Source: BP-133 sp040756995
Lineage (GTDB): Bacteria > Actinomycetota > Acidimicrobiia > IMCC26256 > BP-133
Direction of reading: 5' to 3'
DNA length: 64,000 bases
Assembly: GCA_040756995.1 (NCBI GenBank)
Contig: JBFLYK010000009.1
Span: forward strand, 96,849 to 160,848
Part shown: one piece after another, positions 35,523 through 44,844 of the stretch
How positions within the stretch are numbered: the first letter of the stretch is position 1
Layout: each line of letters begins with the position of its first letter
Program-made: the position numbers and the translations under genes
Notes under the pieces: model-generated
The model's input: the letters and a program-made list of their open reading frames with translations, nothing else
Database searches by the model: none
What the model was told of the DNA's origin: nothing

Positions 35523-36383
35523 TCACAGGTTCTTGCGGAGGAAGGACGTGGCGGCCAGGCCCCAGACCATGGCAACCCAGATGGCGGCCCAGACGAGGTA
35601 GGCGGGGGTCAGAGAGGCCACGCTCAGGAAGGGGAAGGCCTCGAGCCCGTCGGGCCCCATCTCGACGAGGGCCGACGGGTCCTGGAACGCATGCATGGCT
35701 CCCCGCCAGAGACCGTCGGTGGGAAGGATCATCTTCGAGATGATGCCGACGCGCTCGACGCTGGCGTTGCCAAGCGACGCACCGATGCCGCCGACCACGC
35801 CGGCGATCCAGGTGGCGCCGAAGAGGCCGACGGTCACCACGCCGGAAGCCATCGGAGAGATCGCCGTCGACAGCAGCACGGCCAGGGTGAGCAGCAGGAT
35901 CGTCTGGGCCGCCAGGAGCACGAGGGCGACCGCCGGCTGCGGAGGCCAGTAGTCGACCGTCTGGCGCACGACGAGGCACTGGGCCAGACCGGCGACGACG
36001 ACGAAGCCGCTGCCGAACGCCACCAGCCCCAGCCACTTTCCCAGGAGGAAGTGGGACCGGCGGATCGGCCGGGCGAGCACGGCCAGCGCGATGCCCGATT
36101 CCGTCTCGCCCGCCAGCGTGGGCCCGGCGAGGAACGCCGTGCCCAACGCCGCGATCAGGCTGAAGCCGAACATCACGAGGTTGAGCAGGATCGAGGCCGT
36201 GAGCCGGGCCTGGCCACTGGTGAGCGTGGTGCCGCCCGACTCCGCCGCCAGGCGGGAGAACCCCCATCCGCTGAGCGCGATGAGCACCACGGTCAGCGCC
36301 GCGACGGCGAGCAGCACCCGCCGGCGGGACGCCTCGCGCAACGTCAGCCCGGCGATGGTGAGGACGGTCCGGACCGAGGTCAT
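35523..36383 (-). CDS. ABC-2 type transporter permease
   Basis: This 286-residue integral membrane protein has about six helices. It contains the GPTLAGETESGIALAVLARPIRRSHFLLGKW region typical of ABC-2 permeases of the NatB/CcmB-like kind. Its start overlaps the stop of the ATPase by four bases. It is the last gene of the sigma/anti-sigma/ABC operon. The exported substrate is unknown. Confidence 0.85.
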   Translation of the reverse strand: MTSVRTVLTIAGLTLREASRRRVLLAVAALTVVLIALSGWGFSRLAAESGGTTLTSGQARLTASILLNLVMFGFSLIAALGTAFLAGPTLAGETESGIALAVLARPIRRSHFLLGKWLGLVAFGSGFVVVAGLAQCLVVRQTVDYWPPQPAVALVLLAAQTILLLTLAVLLSTAISPMASGVVTVGLFGATWIAGVVGGIGASLGNASVERVGIISKMILPTDGLWRGAMHAFQDPSALVEMGPDGLEAFPFLSVASLTPAYLVWAAIWVAMVWGLAATSFLRKNL

Positions 36384-37357
36384 CGCTCGTCGCCCTCGCC
36401 GTCGCGGAGGATGCCGAGCAGCCGGTCCTCCAGGCTGATGCGGGCGGGCTCGACGGCGTGCACCCGGGCCCCGAGGGCGACCAGGTCGCGCACGAGCTCG
36501 GGAATGGCCGTCCCGTCGTCCCCGGCGTCGGCGGGCAGCGTCACGGTGAACCGGTCACCGATCCGCTCGACGGCGCCGGTGGCGGCGAGCCGGGCCTCGG
36601 CGGCGGGCGACACCTCCGTCAACTGCAGCCGCAGCTCACGCTGGCCGAGCAGCTCGGCCAGCGTGCCCGAGGCGGCGACCCGGCCCCGGTCGAGGATGAC
36701 CACCCGGTCGCAGACCCGCTCGACCTCGCCGATCAAATGCGAGTTGAGCAGCACCGCCACCCCCCGGGCCTTGAGCCCCAGCACGATGTCGCGGACGTTG
36801 ACGCGGCCGAGCGGATCCAGGGCGCTGGTCGGTTCGTCGAGGATCACGAGCTCCGGTCTCGCCACCAGCGCCACCGCCAGCCCGAGGCGCTGCTGCATGC
36901 CCTTCGAGAACCCGCCCACCCGATCGGTGGCGCGGTCGGCCAGTCCGACCAGGGAAAGACCGTCGCGCTGGTCCCGCTCCGGCACGTCGAGTCCCGACAG
37001 GCGGACGTGGAGGGCCACCACCTCGGCCGCTCGCAACCACGGCTGGTACCGGAAGAGCTCCGGCAGGTACCCGACCCGGGTGCGGGCCGCCGGATCGGCC
37101 GCCGGTTGCCCGAGCAGCATGGCCTCGCCCGCATCGGGATGGACCAGTCCGAGCAGCATCTTGATGACCGTGGTCTTGCCGGCGCCGTTCGGCCCGAGCA
37201 GCCCGACCACCTCGCCCCGACCCACCTCGAGGGACACGTCCTCGACCGCCGGTCGGGGGCCGTACCGCTTGCGCAGGCGCGAGCACCAGATGGCCGGCGC
37301 CGGCGAGAGGTCGGCGACCAGGTTTCCCATGGCGATGGCGTCAGCGGCCGCCGTCAT
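36380..37357 (-). CDS. ABC transporter ATP-binding protein
   Basis: This 325-residue ATPase has Walker A GPNGAGKTT, the signature SKGMQQRLGLA and Walker B PELVILDEPTSALDP, followed by the DRVVILDRGRVAASG extension common in drug or lipid exporters. The ATG at 37357 overlaps the anti-sigma stop by four bases, and its stop overlaps the permease. It should drive the ABC-2 permease encoded next. Confidence 0.92.
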   Translation of the reverse strand: MTAAADAIAMGNLVADLSPAPAIWCSRLRKRYGPRPAVEDVSLEVGRGEVVGLLGPNGAGKTTVIKMLLGLVHPDAGEAMLLGQPAADPAARTRVGYLPELFRYQPWLRAAEVVALHVRLSGLDVPERDQRDGLSLVGLADRATDRVGGFSKGMQQRLGLAVALVARPELVILDEPTSALDPLGRVNVRDIVLGLKARGVAVLLNSHLIGEVERVCDRVVILDRGRVAASGTLAELLGQRELRLQLTEVSPAAEARLAATGAVERIGDRFTVTLPADAGDDGTAIPELVRDLVALGARVHAVEPARISLEDRLLGILRDGEGDER

Positions 37358-38422
37358 CGCAGGCTCCGGGCGACGGAGAGGACCTCGTCGGCGTCGAGCG
37401 GCCCGGCGACGACCGTCAGCAGCCCGTCCTTCACCCAGGCCACGGCGGCCATCGAGCGGTTGCGGGCGGCGAGCACCGTGGCCGGCGCGCCGTCGACCGC
37501 GGCCGAGGAGGTGGTGAACCGGTCGGTGGGCACGGGCAGCGGCAGGGTCGAGCCGTCGGCGTTCAACGCGCGCAGCGACGCCGCCACGTCCTTCGGGAGA
37601 CCGGGCAGCGACAGGAGGTAGTCGCGCAGCGTCTCGAACGGGACGCCGGAGGAGGAGAAGGCCCGGGGTGCGACGGCGCGGCCGACGATGAGATCCGGAA
37701 CCCCGGTCGACCCGGACCAGATCCCGGCCACTCCGGGGCCGGCGACCAGACGCACCCGGGTTCCGTCCAGCCCCGGTGGGGGCGGGGGCAGCGCCTCCCC
37801 GGCGTCGGCCGCGGCCCGGGCGGCCCGGTCGGCCGAGAAGGTGAAGGTGACACTGACCTCGTCGCCAACCTGGTAGGTCGGCTCGCCGCTGACGCCCCGA
37901 GGCAGGTTCGTCACCTCCGGTACGTGGAGGCCGCTCTCGGCCGCCGCGGCCGCCGCGTCCCCGACGGGATGGACGTCCGGATCGCCGCTCAGGACGACCT
38001 CGCCGTACTCCCGCAGGTCGGGCAGGGCGTTGAGGTCCTCGGTGCTGAGGCTGACGGGGGCGATCCGTTCGGTCCGGAAGATCGGCAGCCAGTCGTTGGC
38101 CGCCGCGGCGCCGGCGCCGGCCAGCACGGCAGCGACGGCGACGCCGGCCCGTCCGGACCCGACCGGCCGGCCGCGGCGCCGCCGCCTGCACCCGTCCGGG
38201 GGCGGACGCAGCCCGGGACAGGCGGGACCAGGCGGCGGCGGGATCGACGTCGGCGCCGGCCCCGGTGGCCAGCGCGGCGTGCACGAGGTCGGCGTCCCGG
38301 CGTACGGCGGCCAGGCGGCCCAGGCACTCCTCACAGGCCGCCACATGCCGGCGGTCGGCGTCGGCTACCCCGGCCGGCTCGTCGAGCAGCCGGCGCAGCA
38401 CCCCTTCAGCTGGATGACGCAT
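37354..38422 (-). pseudogene. Anti-sigma factor (zf-HC2 type), interrupted by a frameshift
   Basis: The first part, from the ATG at 38422, encodes a zinc-binding anti-sigma domain with HVAACEEC (H26, C30, C33). A different frame then continues with a membrane helix (GVAVAAVLAGAGAAAA) and an extracytoplasmic domain of about 245 residues ending SVARSLR at 37354. Both halves look intact and in order. A +1 shift in the GC repeats at about 38161-38188 would join them. This is either a real lesion, a sequencing or assembly error, or, less likely, programmed frameshifting. The start overlaps the sigma gene by 17 bases. Confidence 0.75.
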
Positions 38423-39035
38423 GGCGGTTCAGCTCCTTGCGCAGGGCGGACTCGGCCCGCCGCACCGTCGTGCCGATGCTGCCGGGCGACAGACCGAGGG
38501 CGGCGGCGACCTCGACGTAGCTCAGGCCGCTGTGCCGCAGGACGAGGGCCACGGCCTGCCGGCGCGGCAAACGGGCGAGCGCGGCCCGGACGCGGCGGCG
38601 TTCTTCGAGCGTCACCACCGCCTCGGCCACGTCGGAGACGACGGTGTCGTCGGCCGTGGCGGTGGTCTTCTCCTCCCGCGAGGCGCGGCGGCGCCCCGAA
38701 CGGAGCAGGTTCAGCGCGGTGTGGGCGGCGGCGACGGACAGCCAGCCCCGGGCCTCTCCGGCCGGCACCGAGGAGCGACCGAAGGAGAGGAACACCTCCT
38801 GGGCGACGTCCTCGGCCTGGTCCCGGGAACCCAGCACGCGGGCGGCCACGCCGACAACCAGCCGGTAGTCGCGACGGAAGATGTCCTCCAGGTCGGCGCG
38901 CACGGCACCCCGGATCGAACCCGACACCGTCACGCGCTCCTTGCTCTCGGCCCGTTCCTCCGCGGCAGCAACCAGCGGTCCGGCGTCCGCCAGGACGACC
39001 GTCGCCGCCGCTCCTCCGTTCGACGTCAGGTCCAT
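38406..39035 (-). CDS. ECF-family RNA polymerase sigma factor
   Basis: This 209-residue sigma factor has region 2 (DLEDIFRRDYRLVVGVAARVLGSRDQAEDVAQEVF, read in parts) and region 4 (LPRRQAVALVLRHSGLSYVEVAAALGLSPGS, read in parts). It has no region 1 or 3, as in extracytoplasmic-function sigma factors. I chose the ATG at 39035. Its gene overlaps the anti-sigma gene, the usual arrangement for a membrane-sequestered pair, and probably controls this operon, including the ABC exporter. Confidence 0.9.
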   Translation of the reverse strand: MDLTSNGGAAATVVLADAGPLVAAAEERAESKERVTVSGSIRGAVRADLEDIFRRDYRLVVGVAARVLGSRDQAEDVAQEVFLSFGRSSVPAGEARGWLSVAAAHTALNLLRSGRRRASREEKTTATADDTVVSDVAEAVVTLEERRRVRAALARLPRRQAVALVLRHSGLSYVEVAAALGLSPGSIGTTVRRAESALRKELNRHASSS

Positions 39036-39108
39036 GTCTTTACAGCACCGCCGGGACCGGGAATGTGACATCGAGTGCCGCGGGCGGGGCGAAACGGCGG
39101 GCCGGGGC

Positions 39109-40551
39109 TCAGACCAGCCCCCGGGTTCGGCGCAGGGTGCTGGGAGCGAGGTAGTCCCCGACCAGGCGCCGCGTCCACCATGCCCCGGTCGAGCGGCGCT
39201 CCCGCCAGGTGGTGAAGCGGTACTCGTAGAACCGGGCCCGGATGTACATCGGAGGGCTGTCGGGGAACGGCACCCGGCGCAGGAGCCTGGCCGTGGCCGG
39301 GTCACCTTCGAGCAGTTTCGTGACCAGCGCCATGAACCACGGCTCGGCGTAGGCGGGCGAGAGGGCGGCGAACCACATGAGCCAGTCGAGCCGCAGGTGG
39401 TAGGGCGCGATCTGCGGTGGGCGGCGACGCGGATCACCCGGTTTGCCCTTGAACTCGTACTCCCTCCACTCGGTGTCGGGCCCGATCTCCCGGTCGGCCG
39501 TTCCTTCCAAGACCACCTCGTGGCGCACCCGGGTGACCGACCCGAAGGCGCCGTAGGTGTTGACCAGGTGGAGGCGGTCGAAGCTGGTGTTCATGACCTG
39601 ATGCCGGGAGGCCAGATTGCGGACCGGCCGGTAGCTGAGCACCGCCACGACCGCCACCAGGACCAGCACGAGGGCCTGGTACCAGCCGGGCGGTCCCTCG
39701 AGCGTCGCGGGCGGGGAGATGGGGAGGAGCGGGGCGAGGAACCGATCGGCCAGCGCCGAGCAGGCCAGGACGATGGTGGCGGCGTTGAGCCAGGAGAAGT
39801 TGCCGCTCAGCACCAGCCAGGCCTGGGTCACCACGATGACCGCCGCCGCCAGCCCGGCGACCGGCTGGGGAGCGAACAACGCGATGGGGGCGATCAGCTG
39901 GGCGACGTAGTTGGCCACGACCTCGACCTTGTGGAACGGCTTCGGCAGGTGGTGGAAGTACCAGCTGAGCGGGTTGGGCATCGGCTGGGTCTCGTGGTGG
40001 TAGTAGAGGCAGGTGAGGTCCCGCCAGCAGCGGTCGCCCCGGAGCTTGATCAGCCCGGCGCCGAACTCGAGGCGGAACACCAGCCAGCGCATGAGCCACA
40101 GCACCGGCGCCGGCGGCGCCATGTCCGATGGCCCCAGGAACACGGCCAGGAATCCGGCTTCGAGCAGCAGCACTTCCCAGCCGAAGGAGTAGAAGGCCTG
40201 GCCGACGTTGACGATCGAGAGGTAGAGGGCCCACAGCAGCAGCCAGGCCGCCATCGACAGCCACAGCGGCCCCCGCTCGGTGACTCCGGCCAGGGCGGCG
40301 GCCGACACCACCACACCGGTCCAGGCCACAGCGGCGAAGAACCGGTCCGAACAGTGGAAGTGGAAGAGACTCGGCGAGCGCCGGAAGGGCACCGCGGCCA
40401 TGAAGCGAGAGACCGGAAGCAGGCCTCGTTCACCGATGAGCGGCCGGAACTGGTGGACGGCGACGAGGAAGGCGACGAGGTAGATGCCCGCCAGTCCCCG
40501 TTGGACGAGCAGGCGGCTCAGCCAGTAGTCCGGGGCGGTGAACCAGTCCAT
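39109..40551 (-). CDS. Lipase maturation factor family membrane protein
   Basis: This 480-residue polytopic membrane protein resembles the lipase maturation factor (LMF1) family. Typical blocks are MDWFTAPDYWLSRLLVQRGL, EFGAGLIKLRGDRCWRDLTCLYYHHETQPMPNP (read in parts) and the charged C-terminal region with APYHLRLDWLMWFAAL. In animals the family helps lipases fold in the endoplasmic reticulum; the bacterial role is not established. It is divergent from a hydrolase gene across 98 bases. Confidence 0.85.
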   Translation of the reverse strand: MDWFTAPDYWLSRLLVQRGLAGIYLVAFLVAVHQFRPLIGERGLLPVSRFMAAVPFRRSPSLFHFHCSDRFFAAVAWTGVVVSAAALAGVTERGPLWLSMAAWLLLWALYLSIVNVGQAFYSFGWEVLLLEAGFLAVFLGPSDMAPPAPVLWLMRWLVFRLEFGAGLIKLRGDRCWRDLTCLYYHHETQPMPNPLSWYFHHLPKPFHKVEVVANYVAQLIAPIALFAPQPVAGLAAAVIVVTQAWLVLSGNFSWLNAATIVLACSALADRFLAPLLPISPPATLEGPPGWYQALVLVLVAVVAVLSYRPVRNLASRHQVMNTSFDRLHLVNTYGAFGSVTRVRHEVVLEGTADREIGPDTEWREYEFKGKPGDPRRRPPQIAPYHLRLDWLMWFAALSPAYAEPWFMALVTKLLEGDPATARLLRRVPFPDSPPMYIRARFYEYRFTTWRERRSTGAWWTRRLVGDYLAPSTLRRTRGLV

Positions 40552-40649
40552 GGCAGACGTCCGGCGCGACGACCGTCTCTGGCTGGACCATACCCCGCTC
40601 CCCCGGCGCTGAGGACGGGCGCTGTCGGTAGTTTCCGGTTCTCCCGGGC

Positions 40650-41369
40650 ATGGATCCGGGTAGCGCGACTGTCATGAGGCACACACGCGATGCCGCGGGC
40701 GTCGAGCGGTCGGTGCGCGTCGACGTGGGCGACGCGGTCCTGGCCGGCGACCTCGCCGTCCCGGCCGAGGCGACGGGAATCGTCGTGTTCGCCCACGGCA
40801 GCGGGAGCGGCCGCCACAGTCCCCGCAACCGGCAGGTGGCGGAGACTCTGCGGCGGGCCGGGCTCGCCACGCTGCTCATGGACCTGTTGACCGAGGCGGA
40901 AGAGGAGGTCGATCTCCGGACGCGCCATCTGCGCTTCGACATCGGCCTGCTGGCCCGCCGCCTCGCCGGCGCCGCCCGGTGGCTGGCCGGTGAGCCGGAG
41001 ACGGCCGGTCGGCCCATCGGCTACTTCGGAGCCAGCACCGGCGGGGGCGCCGCGCTGGTGGCCGCCGCCGAGCATCCGGAAGGCATCGGCGCGGTCGTCT
41101 CCCGGGGCGGCCGGCCCGATCTGGCCGACGACGCCCTGCCGGCGGTCGCCGCCCCCACGCTGTTGATCGTCGGAGGCGAAGACCATCTCGTCCTCGACCT
41201 CAACCGCCAGGCGCTGCAGCGCCTCCGCGCCGAGAAGCACCTCGCCGTCGTGCCCGGCGCCACGCACCTCTTCGAAGAACCCGGCGCGCTCGACCAGGTC
41301 TCCGCCCTCGCCGCCGAATGGTTCACCCGGCACCTCCAGGGCCCGACCCACCGCCCGGACGGGCCGTGA
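40650..41369 (+). CDS. Dienelactone hydrolase-like alpha/beta hydrolase
   Basis: This 239-residue alpha/beta hydrolase has FAHGSGSGRHSPRN, the nucleophile elbow GASTGGGAAL, an acid in GGEDHLV and a histidine in PGATHLFEEPG. The layout matches the small DLH-like family often found in stress clusters next to phosphoribosyltransferases. A second in-frame ATG at 40674 is an alternative start. It is convergent with the PfkB kinase. The substrate is unknown. Confidence 0.85.
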   Translation: MDPGSATVMRHTRDAAGVERSVRVDVGDAVLAGDLAVPAEATGIVVFAHGSGSGRHSPRNRQVAETLRRAGLATLLMDLLTEAEEEVDLRTRHLRFDIGLLARRLAGAARWLAGEPETAGRPIGYFGASTGGGAALVAAAEHPEGIGAVVSRGGRPDLADDALPAVAAPTLLIVGGEDHLVLDLNRQALQRLRAEKHLAVVPGATHLFEEPGALDQVSALAAEWFTRHLQGPTHRPDGP

Positions 41370-41407
41370 CGCCGCTCCGCGACTGAGCCCGGCCCGACAG
41401 ATGCGGT

Positions 41408-42343
41408 TCAGCGCAATGGTCTCGGCCGGACCTGCTGCGCCAGTGCGTTCAGCTCTTCCGTGGTGCCGTAGGACTCCTGCGACGCTCGCCGGCCGACGGA
41501 CCAGGTGGACGCCGCCACCGCCCAGCGAGCGGCGTCCGCCGGCGATCGACCCTCCTCGAGGCGGGCGGCCAGCGTCCCGGCGAAGCTGTCACCGGCGCCG
41601 GTGGCGTCGATCATCCGCACCTCCGGCGCCTCGCAGACCACCGGGTCAGCGCCGTCCTCCACCACGACGCATCCGCCGGTGGACAGCTTCACGTAGGCGG
41701 TTCCGGCCCCGGCCTTCACCAGGTGGGTCCCGGCGGCCGCCGCCGACTCCACCGAGTCGACGCTGATCCCGGTCAACCCGGCGGCCTCGTTGGCGTTCGG
41801 AGTGACGTGGTCCACCAGCGGCCACAGCTCGGGATCGGCGCGGTCGGCCGGTGAGGGATCGACCACGACCGTCAGACCGTGGCCGGCCGCCGCCCGGATC
41901 GCCTCGTGCGGTGCCCCGGGGGCCACCTCCAGGTCGCAGGTCATCACCGACTCCGGCGGGCAGGAGGCAATCGCCTCCGCCACCGTGGCCTTGTAGCCGG
42001 ACGGCCAGGCGTCGTTGGCGTTGGCCGCCAGGACGATGGTCTTGTCGCCCGATTCCTCCACCAGGATCGCCGCCGTACCCGTCGGGCCGGGAGCCTGGCC
42101 GACCGGCCCGACGTCGACCCCGGCCGCCACCGGGCCGGCCAGCGCCAGCGCAGCCAGGTCGTCGTCGCCCACACAGCCGAACAGCCGGGCCGGCACTCCG
42201 AGCCGGCAGGCCTGCACCGCCCGGTTGGCCGCCTTCCCTCCGGACGTACGGAGGAACGCGCCGGCCAGGAGCGTCTCCCCCGGACGGACGCCGCGCCGCA
42301 CGGAGAACAGGAAGTCGGCGTTGATGCTGCCGATGGAAATCAA
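41408..42343 (-). CDS. PfkB-family carbohydrate kinase (ribokinase-like)
   Basis: This 311-residue sugar or nucleoside kinase has the N-terminal signature SIGSINADF, the GGKAAN motif and the ATP/anion-hole motif DATGAGDSFAG with the catalytic aspartate. It should phosphorylate a hydroxymethyl group of a sugar using ATP. No ATG or GTG lies near the homology start, but a TTG at 42343 overlaps the upstream stop as TTGA, so I chose it. It ends the DUF2267/esterase/phosphoribosyltransferase operon. Confidence 0.85.
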   Translation of the reverse strand: MISIGSINADFLFSVRRGVRPGETLLAGAFLRTSGGKAANRAVQACRLGVPARLFGCVGDDDLAALALAGPVAAGVDVGPVGQAPGPTGTAAILVEESGDKTIVLAANANDAWPSGYKATVAEAIASCPPESVMTCDLEVAPGAPHEAIRAAAGHGLTVVVDPSPADRADPELWPLVDHVTPNANEAAGLTGISVDSVESAAAAGTHLVKAGAGTAYVKLSTGGCVVVEDGADPVVCEAPEVRMIDATGAGDSFAGTLAARLEEGRSPADAARWAVAASTWSVGRRASQESYGTTEELNALAQQVRPRPLR

Positions 42344-42990
42344 TTTCGGACCGGTGCCGTCCGGCTCCGCTCGAGAAGATCGAGAACCTCCCGGTCCGTC
42401 GTCTGGGTGAAGTCGACGTACCACATGCCCACGGCGAAGAGGGCGTCCGGAGCAAAGACGCACACCACGTCGTCGGCGATGCGCCGGAGCCGGTCGGCGG
42501 TGTCACTGGCGCAGACCGGTTCGGCCAGCACGAGCCGTCGGGGCTCCCGGGCCCGCAGGGCGCGGAGCCCGGCCTCGGCGGTGACGCCGGTGGCCAATCC
42601 GTCGTCGACGAGCACGACGTCACGGCCACCGACGTCGGGCGCGGCCCGGCCCTCCCGGTAGCGGGCCACCCGCCGGTTCAGCGTCTCGTGCTCCCGGGCC
42701 GCCAAGCGGGCCAGGTCGTCGGGGCCGATGTCGAGCTGGGTGACGAGATCGGTTTTCACCGGCTCGTCGAGGCCTTCGGCGATGGCGGCGATGCCGAGCT
42801 CCTCGTGGCCGGGAAGGCCGATCTTGCGGGCGACGAAGACTTCCAGCGGCACGTTGAACGCCCGGGCGACCTCATAGGCGACGGGCACTCCGCCCCTCGG
42901 CAGGGCGAGCACCACGGGGTCGGACAGATCGAGGTCGCCGAGTCGCTCGGCAAGCTTGCGTCCCGCATCCCGACGATCGGTGAACCGCAT
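42340..42990 (-). CDS. Phosphoribosyltransferase family protein
   Basis: This 216-residue type I phosphoribosyltransferase-fold protein has the PRPP-binding motif VVLVDDGLATGVTA and an N-terminal MRFTDRRDAGRKLAERL typical of a stand-alone actinobacterial group. The ATG at 42990 is preceded by GGAGGTG. Members of this group are often encoded with dienelactone-type hydrolases and erythromycin-esterase-like proteins, as here. The acceptor base is unknown. Confidence 0.88.
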   Translation of the reverse strand: MRFTDRRDAGRKLAERLGDLDLSDPVVLALPRGGVPVAYEVARAFNVPLEVFVARKIGLPGHEELGIAAIAEGLDEPVKTDLVTQLDIGPDDLARLAAREHETLNRRVARYREGRAAPDVGGRDVVLVDDGLATGVTAEAGLRALRAREPRRLVLAEPVCASDTADRLRRIADDVVCVFAPDALFAVGMWYVDFTQTTDREVLDLLERSRTAPVRN

Positions 42991-43004
42991 CAGACACCTC
43001 CTCG

Positions 43005-44321
43005 TCAGGTGGTCCAGGGATAGGTTTCCTGCTCGGTGCCGGGCTGGGCCATCTCGAGGTGGAGCGGTGCGAGCGCCTCGGCGTGGTGGAAATGGATGAA
43101 GGCGTCGTACCGGCGGCCCATGATGGTCGGGACCCAGTTGCCGCGCCGTTCGGCGGACGGGCGGTAGACGACCCCGATGGCCCGGTGCGCCCGCCGGGCG
43201 CTCAGCCACGGCGAGTCGCGCTCGTCGGGGAAGACCAGCAACGCCGCCGGCGGCGCCGCCCGGCACAGCAGCTGCTCGTGCGTGCGGTCGGGCGCCGGGG
43301 GAACCGCCATGCGCCGCATGGGTCCACCCCAGAAGTCGGCGGCGATGACGCTGCCCTCGTAGCCGCCGAACCCGACCAGTACGACGCCGTCGTCGGAATG
43401 CCGTTCCCGGACGAGCTGGCCGACGTTCACCATCCCGGCGGCGGCCATGTCGGTGGCGCGGGCGTCGCCGATGTGGGTGTTGTGCTCCCAGACCACCGCT
43501 TTGGCCTGCGGTCCGAACCAGGTGGTGAGGCGGTCGAGCGTGTCGGCCATGTGGATGTCGCGGACGTTCCAGGATTCGCCGTCGGCCCGGACCATCGTCC
43601 GGTAATAGCGTTCGGCACCGGCCAGGACCTCGACGTTCTGGAGGGCATCGAGTTCCGCTTCCGGTTCGTCGTCCCGAAGGCGGGGGCGGCGGTGCATCTC
43701 GCAGAGGAGTTCGACCACCTCGTCCTCGCAGGAGCCGGGCACCATGCGGCTGGCCCAGGCGTACTCCTGCGGGTCCTCGCCGTAGGGCTCGAAGCACTGC
43801 CACGCCCTCTGCGCCGCCTCGAGCAACGCCGGATCGCGCTCGCTCAGGTAGTCGAGCACGACGCGCATGGAGTCCCACAACGAGTACACGTCGAGCCCGT
43901 AGAAGCCGACGCCGGCGCCGTGCTCGAGGTTGTGGTGACGGAGCCAGTCGATGAAGGCGGCGACCTCCTCGTTGGCCCACATCCAGGTCGGCCACCGTTC
44001 GAAGCCGGCGAGGATCTGTCGGGCCGAGCGGTCCTGGTCCGCCCGGCCCTTCACCCACCGGTTGATCCGGAAGCAGTCCGGCCAGTCGCCTTCGACGCCC
44101 ACGAAGGAGAACTCCTGCTCGGTGATCAAGCGACGCGTGAGTTCGGCCCGCCAGCGGTAGTAGTCGGCCGTGCCGTGGGACGCCTCCCCGACGAGCACGA
44201 ACCGGGCGTCACCGATCCGCTCGACCAGCGCATCGAGGTCGCCCGGATCGGTGAGCGGCAGGGCCCGTTCGTGGATCTCGTCGAGCTCGGCGGAGTCGAA
44301 GGCCCGGGCCGGAAGGCTCAT
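43005..44321 (-). CDS. Erythromycin esterase family protein
   Basis: This 438-residue protein belongs to the erythromycin esterase/succinoglycan-biosynthesis-like family. It has VLVGEASHGTADYYRWR with the conserved Glu-His, GVEGDWPDC and WEHNTHIGDARATDM. Most chromosomal members are not resistance enzymes and have unknown substrates. It sits between DUF2267 and phosphoribosyltransferase genes. Hydrolysis of a lactone or ester is possible but unproven. Confidence 0.88.
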   Translation of the reverse strand: MSLPARAFDSAELDEIHERALPLTDPGDLDALVERIGDARFVLVGEASHGTADYYRWRAELTRRLITEQEFSFVGVEGDWPDCFRINRWVKGRADQDRSARQILAGFERWPTWMWANEEVAAFIDWLRHHNLEHGAGVGFYGLDVYSLWDSMRVVLDYLSERDPALLEAAQRAWQCFEPYGEDPQEYAWASRMVPGSCEDEVVELLCEMHRRPRLRDDEPEAELDALQNVEVLAGAERYYRTMVRADGESWNVRDIHMADTLDRLTTWFGPQAKAVVWEHNTHIGDARATDMAAAGMVNVGQLVRERHSDDGVVLVGFGGYEGSVIAADFWGGPMRRMAVPPAPDRTHEQLLCRAAPPAALLVFPDERDSPWLSARRAHRAIGVVYRPSAERRGNWVPTIMGRRYDAFIHFHHAEALAPLHLEMAQPGTEQETYPWTT

Positions 44322-44340
44322 CGGCGGGGAGTGGGATCGC

Positions 44341-44748
44341 TCAGGACGGCATGCGTCCCGTACTGCCGGCCGAGAACAGGCGCTCGTACTCGGCGGGGAG
44401 CTGCTCCTTCAGCTTACCGAGCAGGTTCCCGGTGGTGGCCTCGTCGACGACTTCGAGTACGCAGCGGGCGTGGAACACGGCCTGCGGTTCGTCGACGCCG
44501 GTGCCTTCCCGCTGCGTGATCCGCCCGAAGAAGTCTTCGAGGTCGATCTGCTGGCCGGTCCCGTCCGCCGTCCGCCGGAGGTGCTCCCCGATCTCGGGCG
44601 GGAGCTGGGCGGCCAGATTCTCGGCCGCTCCGCCGGAAAGGCGCTCACCCAGTGTCTCGAGCGTCGCCCGGGTGGCCGCCTCGGCGGCGCCCCGGCTGTC
44701 GAGCCGGGCACGCTGCTGGACCTGACCGATGAACTCGTCGTGCTTCAC
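44341..44748 (-). CDS. DUF2267 domain protein
   Basis: This 135-residue protein fits DUF2267, with MKHDEFIGQVQQRARL, an all-helical core and LKEQLPAEYERLFS. The function is unknown; these proteins are often linked with stress or redox genes. GGAGGTG precedes the ATG at 44748, and a SigB-like promoter lies about 35 bases upstream. It leads a four-gene operon. Confidence 0.88.
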   Translation of the reverse strand: MKHDEFIGQVQQRARLDSRGAAEAATRATLETLGERLSGGAAENLAAQLPPEIGEHLRRTADGTGQQIDLEDFFGRITQREGTGVDEPQAVFHARCVLEVVDEATTGNLLGKLKEQLPAEYERLFSAGSTGRMPS

Positions 44749-44783
44749 GACGCACCTCCATTCATCGTCGTCTTCTCTTCGCG

Positions 44784-44808
44784 GTACCCGACCCGGGGTA
44801 TTGCGAAC
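44784..44808 (-). promoter_or_regulatory. Candidate SigB/SigF-type promoter for the DUF2267 operon
   Basis: On the minus strand GTTC (44808-44805) and GGGTAC (44789-44784) are separated by 15 bases. Transcription would start about 30 bases before the DUF2267 ATG. Confidence 0.45.
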
Positions 44809-44844
44809 CCCTCACCCCAGGAAGCCGAAGCGCGGGGCGGCGCT

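Noticed and set aside
37354..38346. Anti-sigma region as a single protein starting at 38346
   Set aside because: The translation before the membrane helix in this frame is Pro/Arg-rich noise, while the other frame carries a proper HxxxCxxC anti-sigma domain. A frameshifted gene explains both.
40552..40649. GGGTAT on the minus strand upstream of the lipase maturation factor gene
   Set aside because: No GTT-type -35 element lies 14-18 bases away, so I did not count it with the SigB-like promoters.
43005..44321. Macrolide resistance gene
   Set aside because: Erythromycin-esterase-like proteins are common chromosomal stress-cluster members, and nothing here suggests a resistance context.
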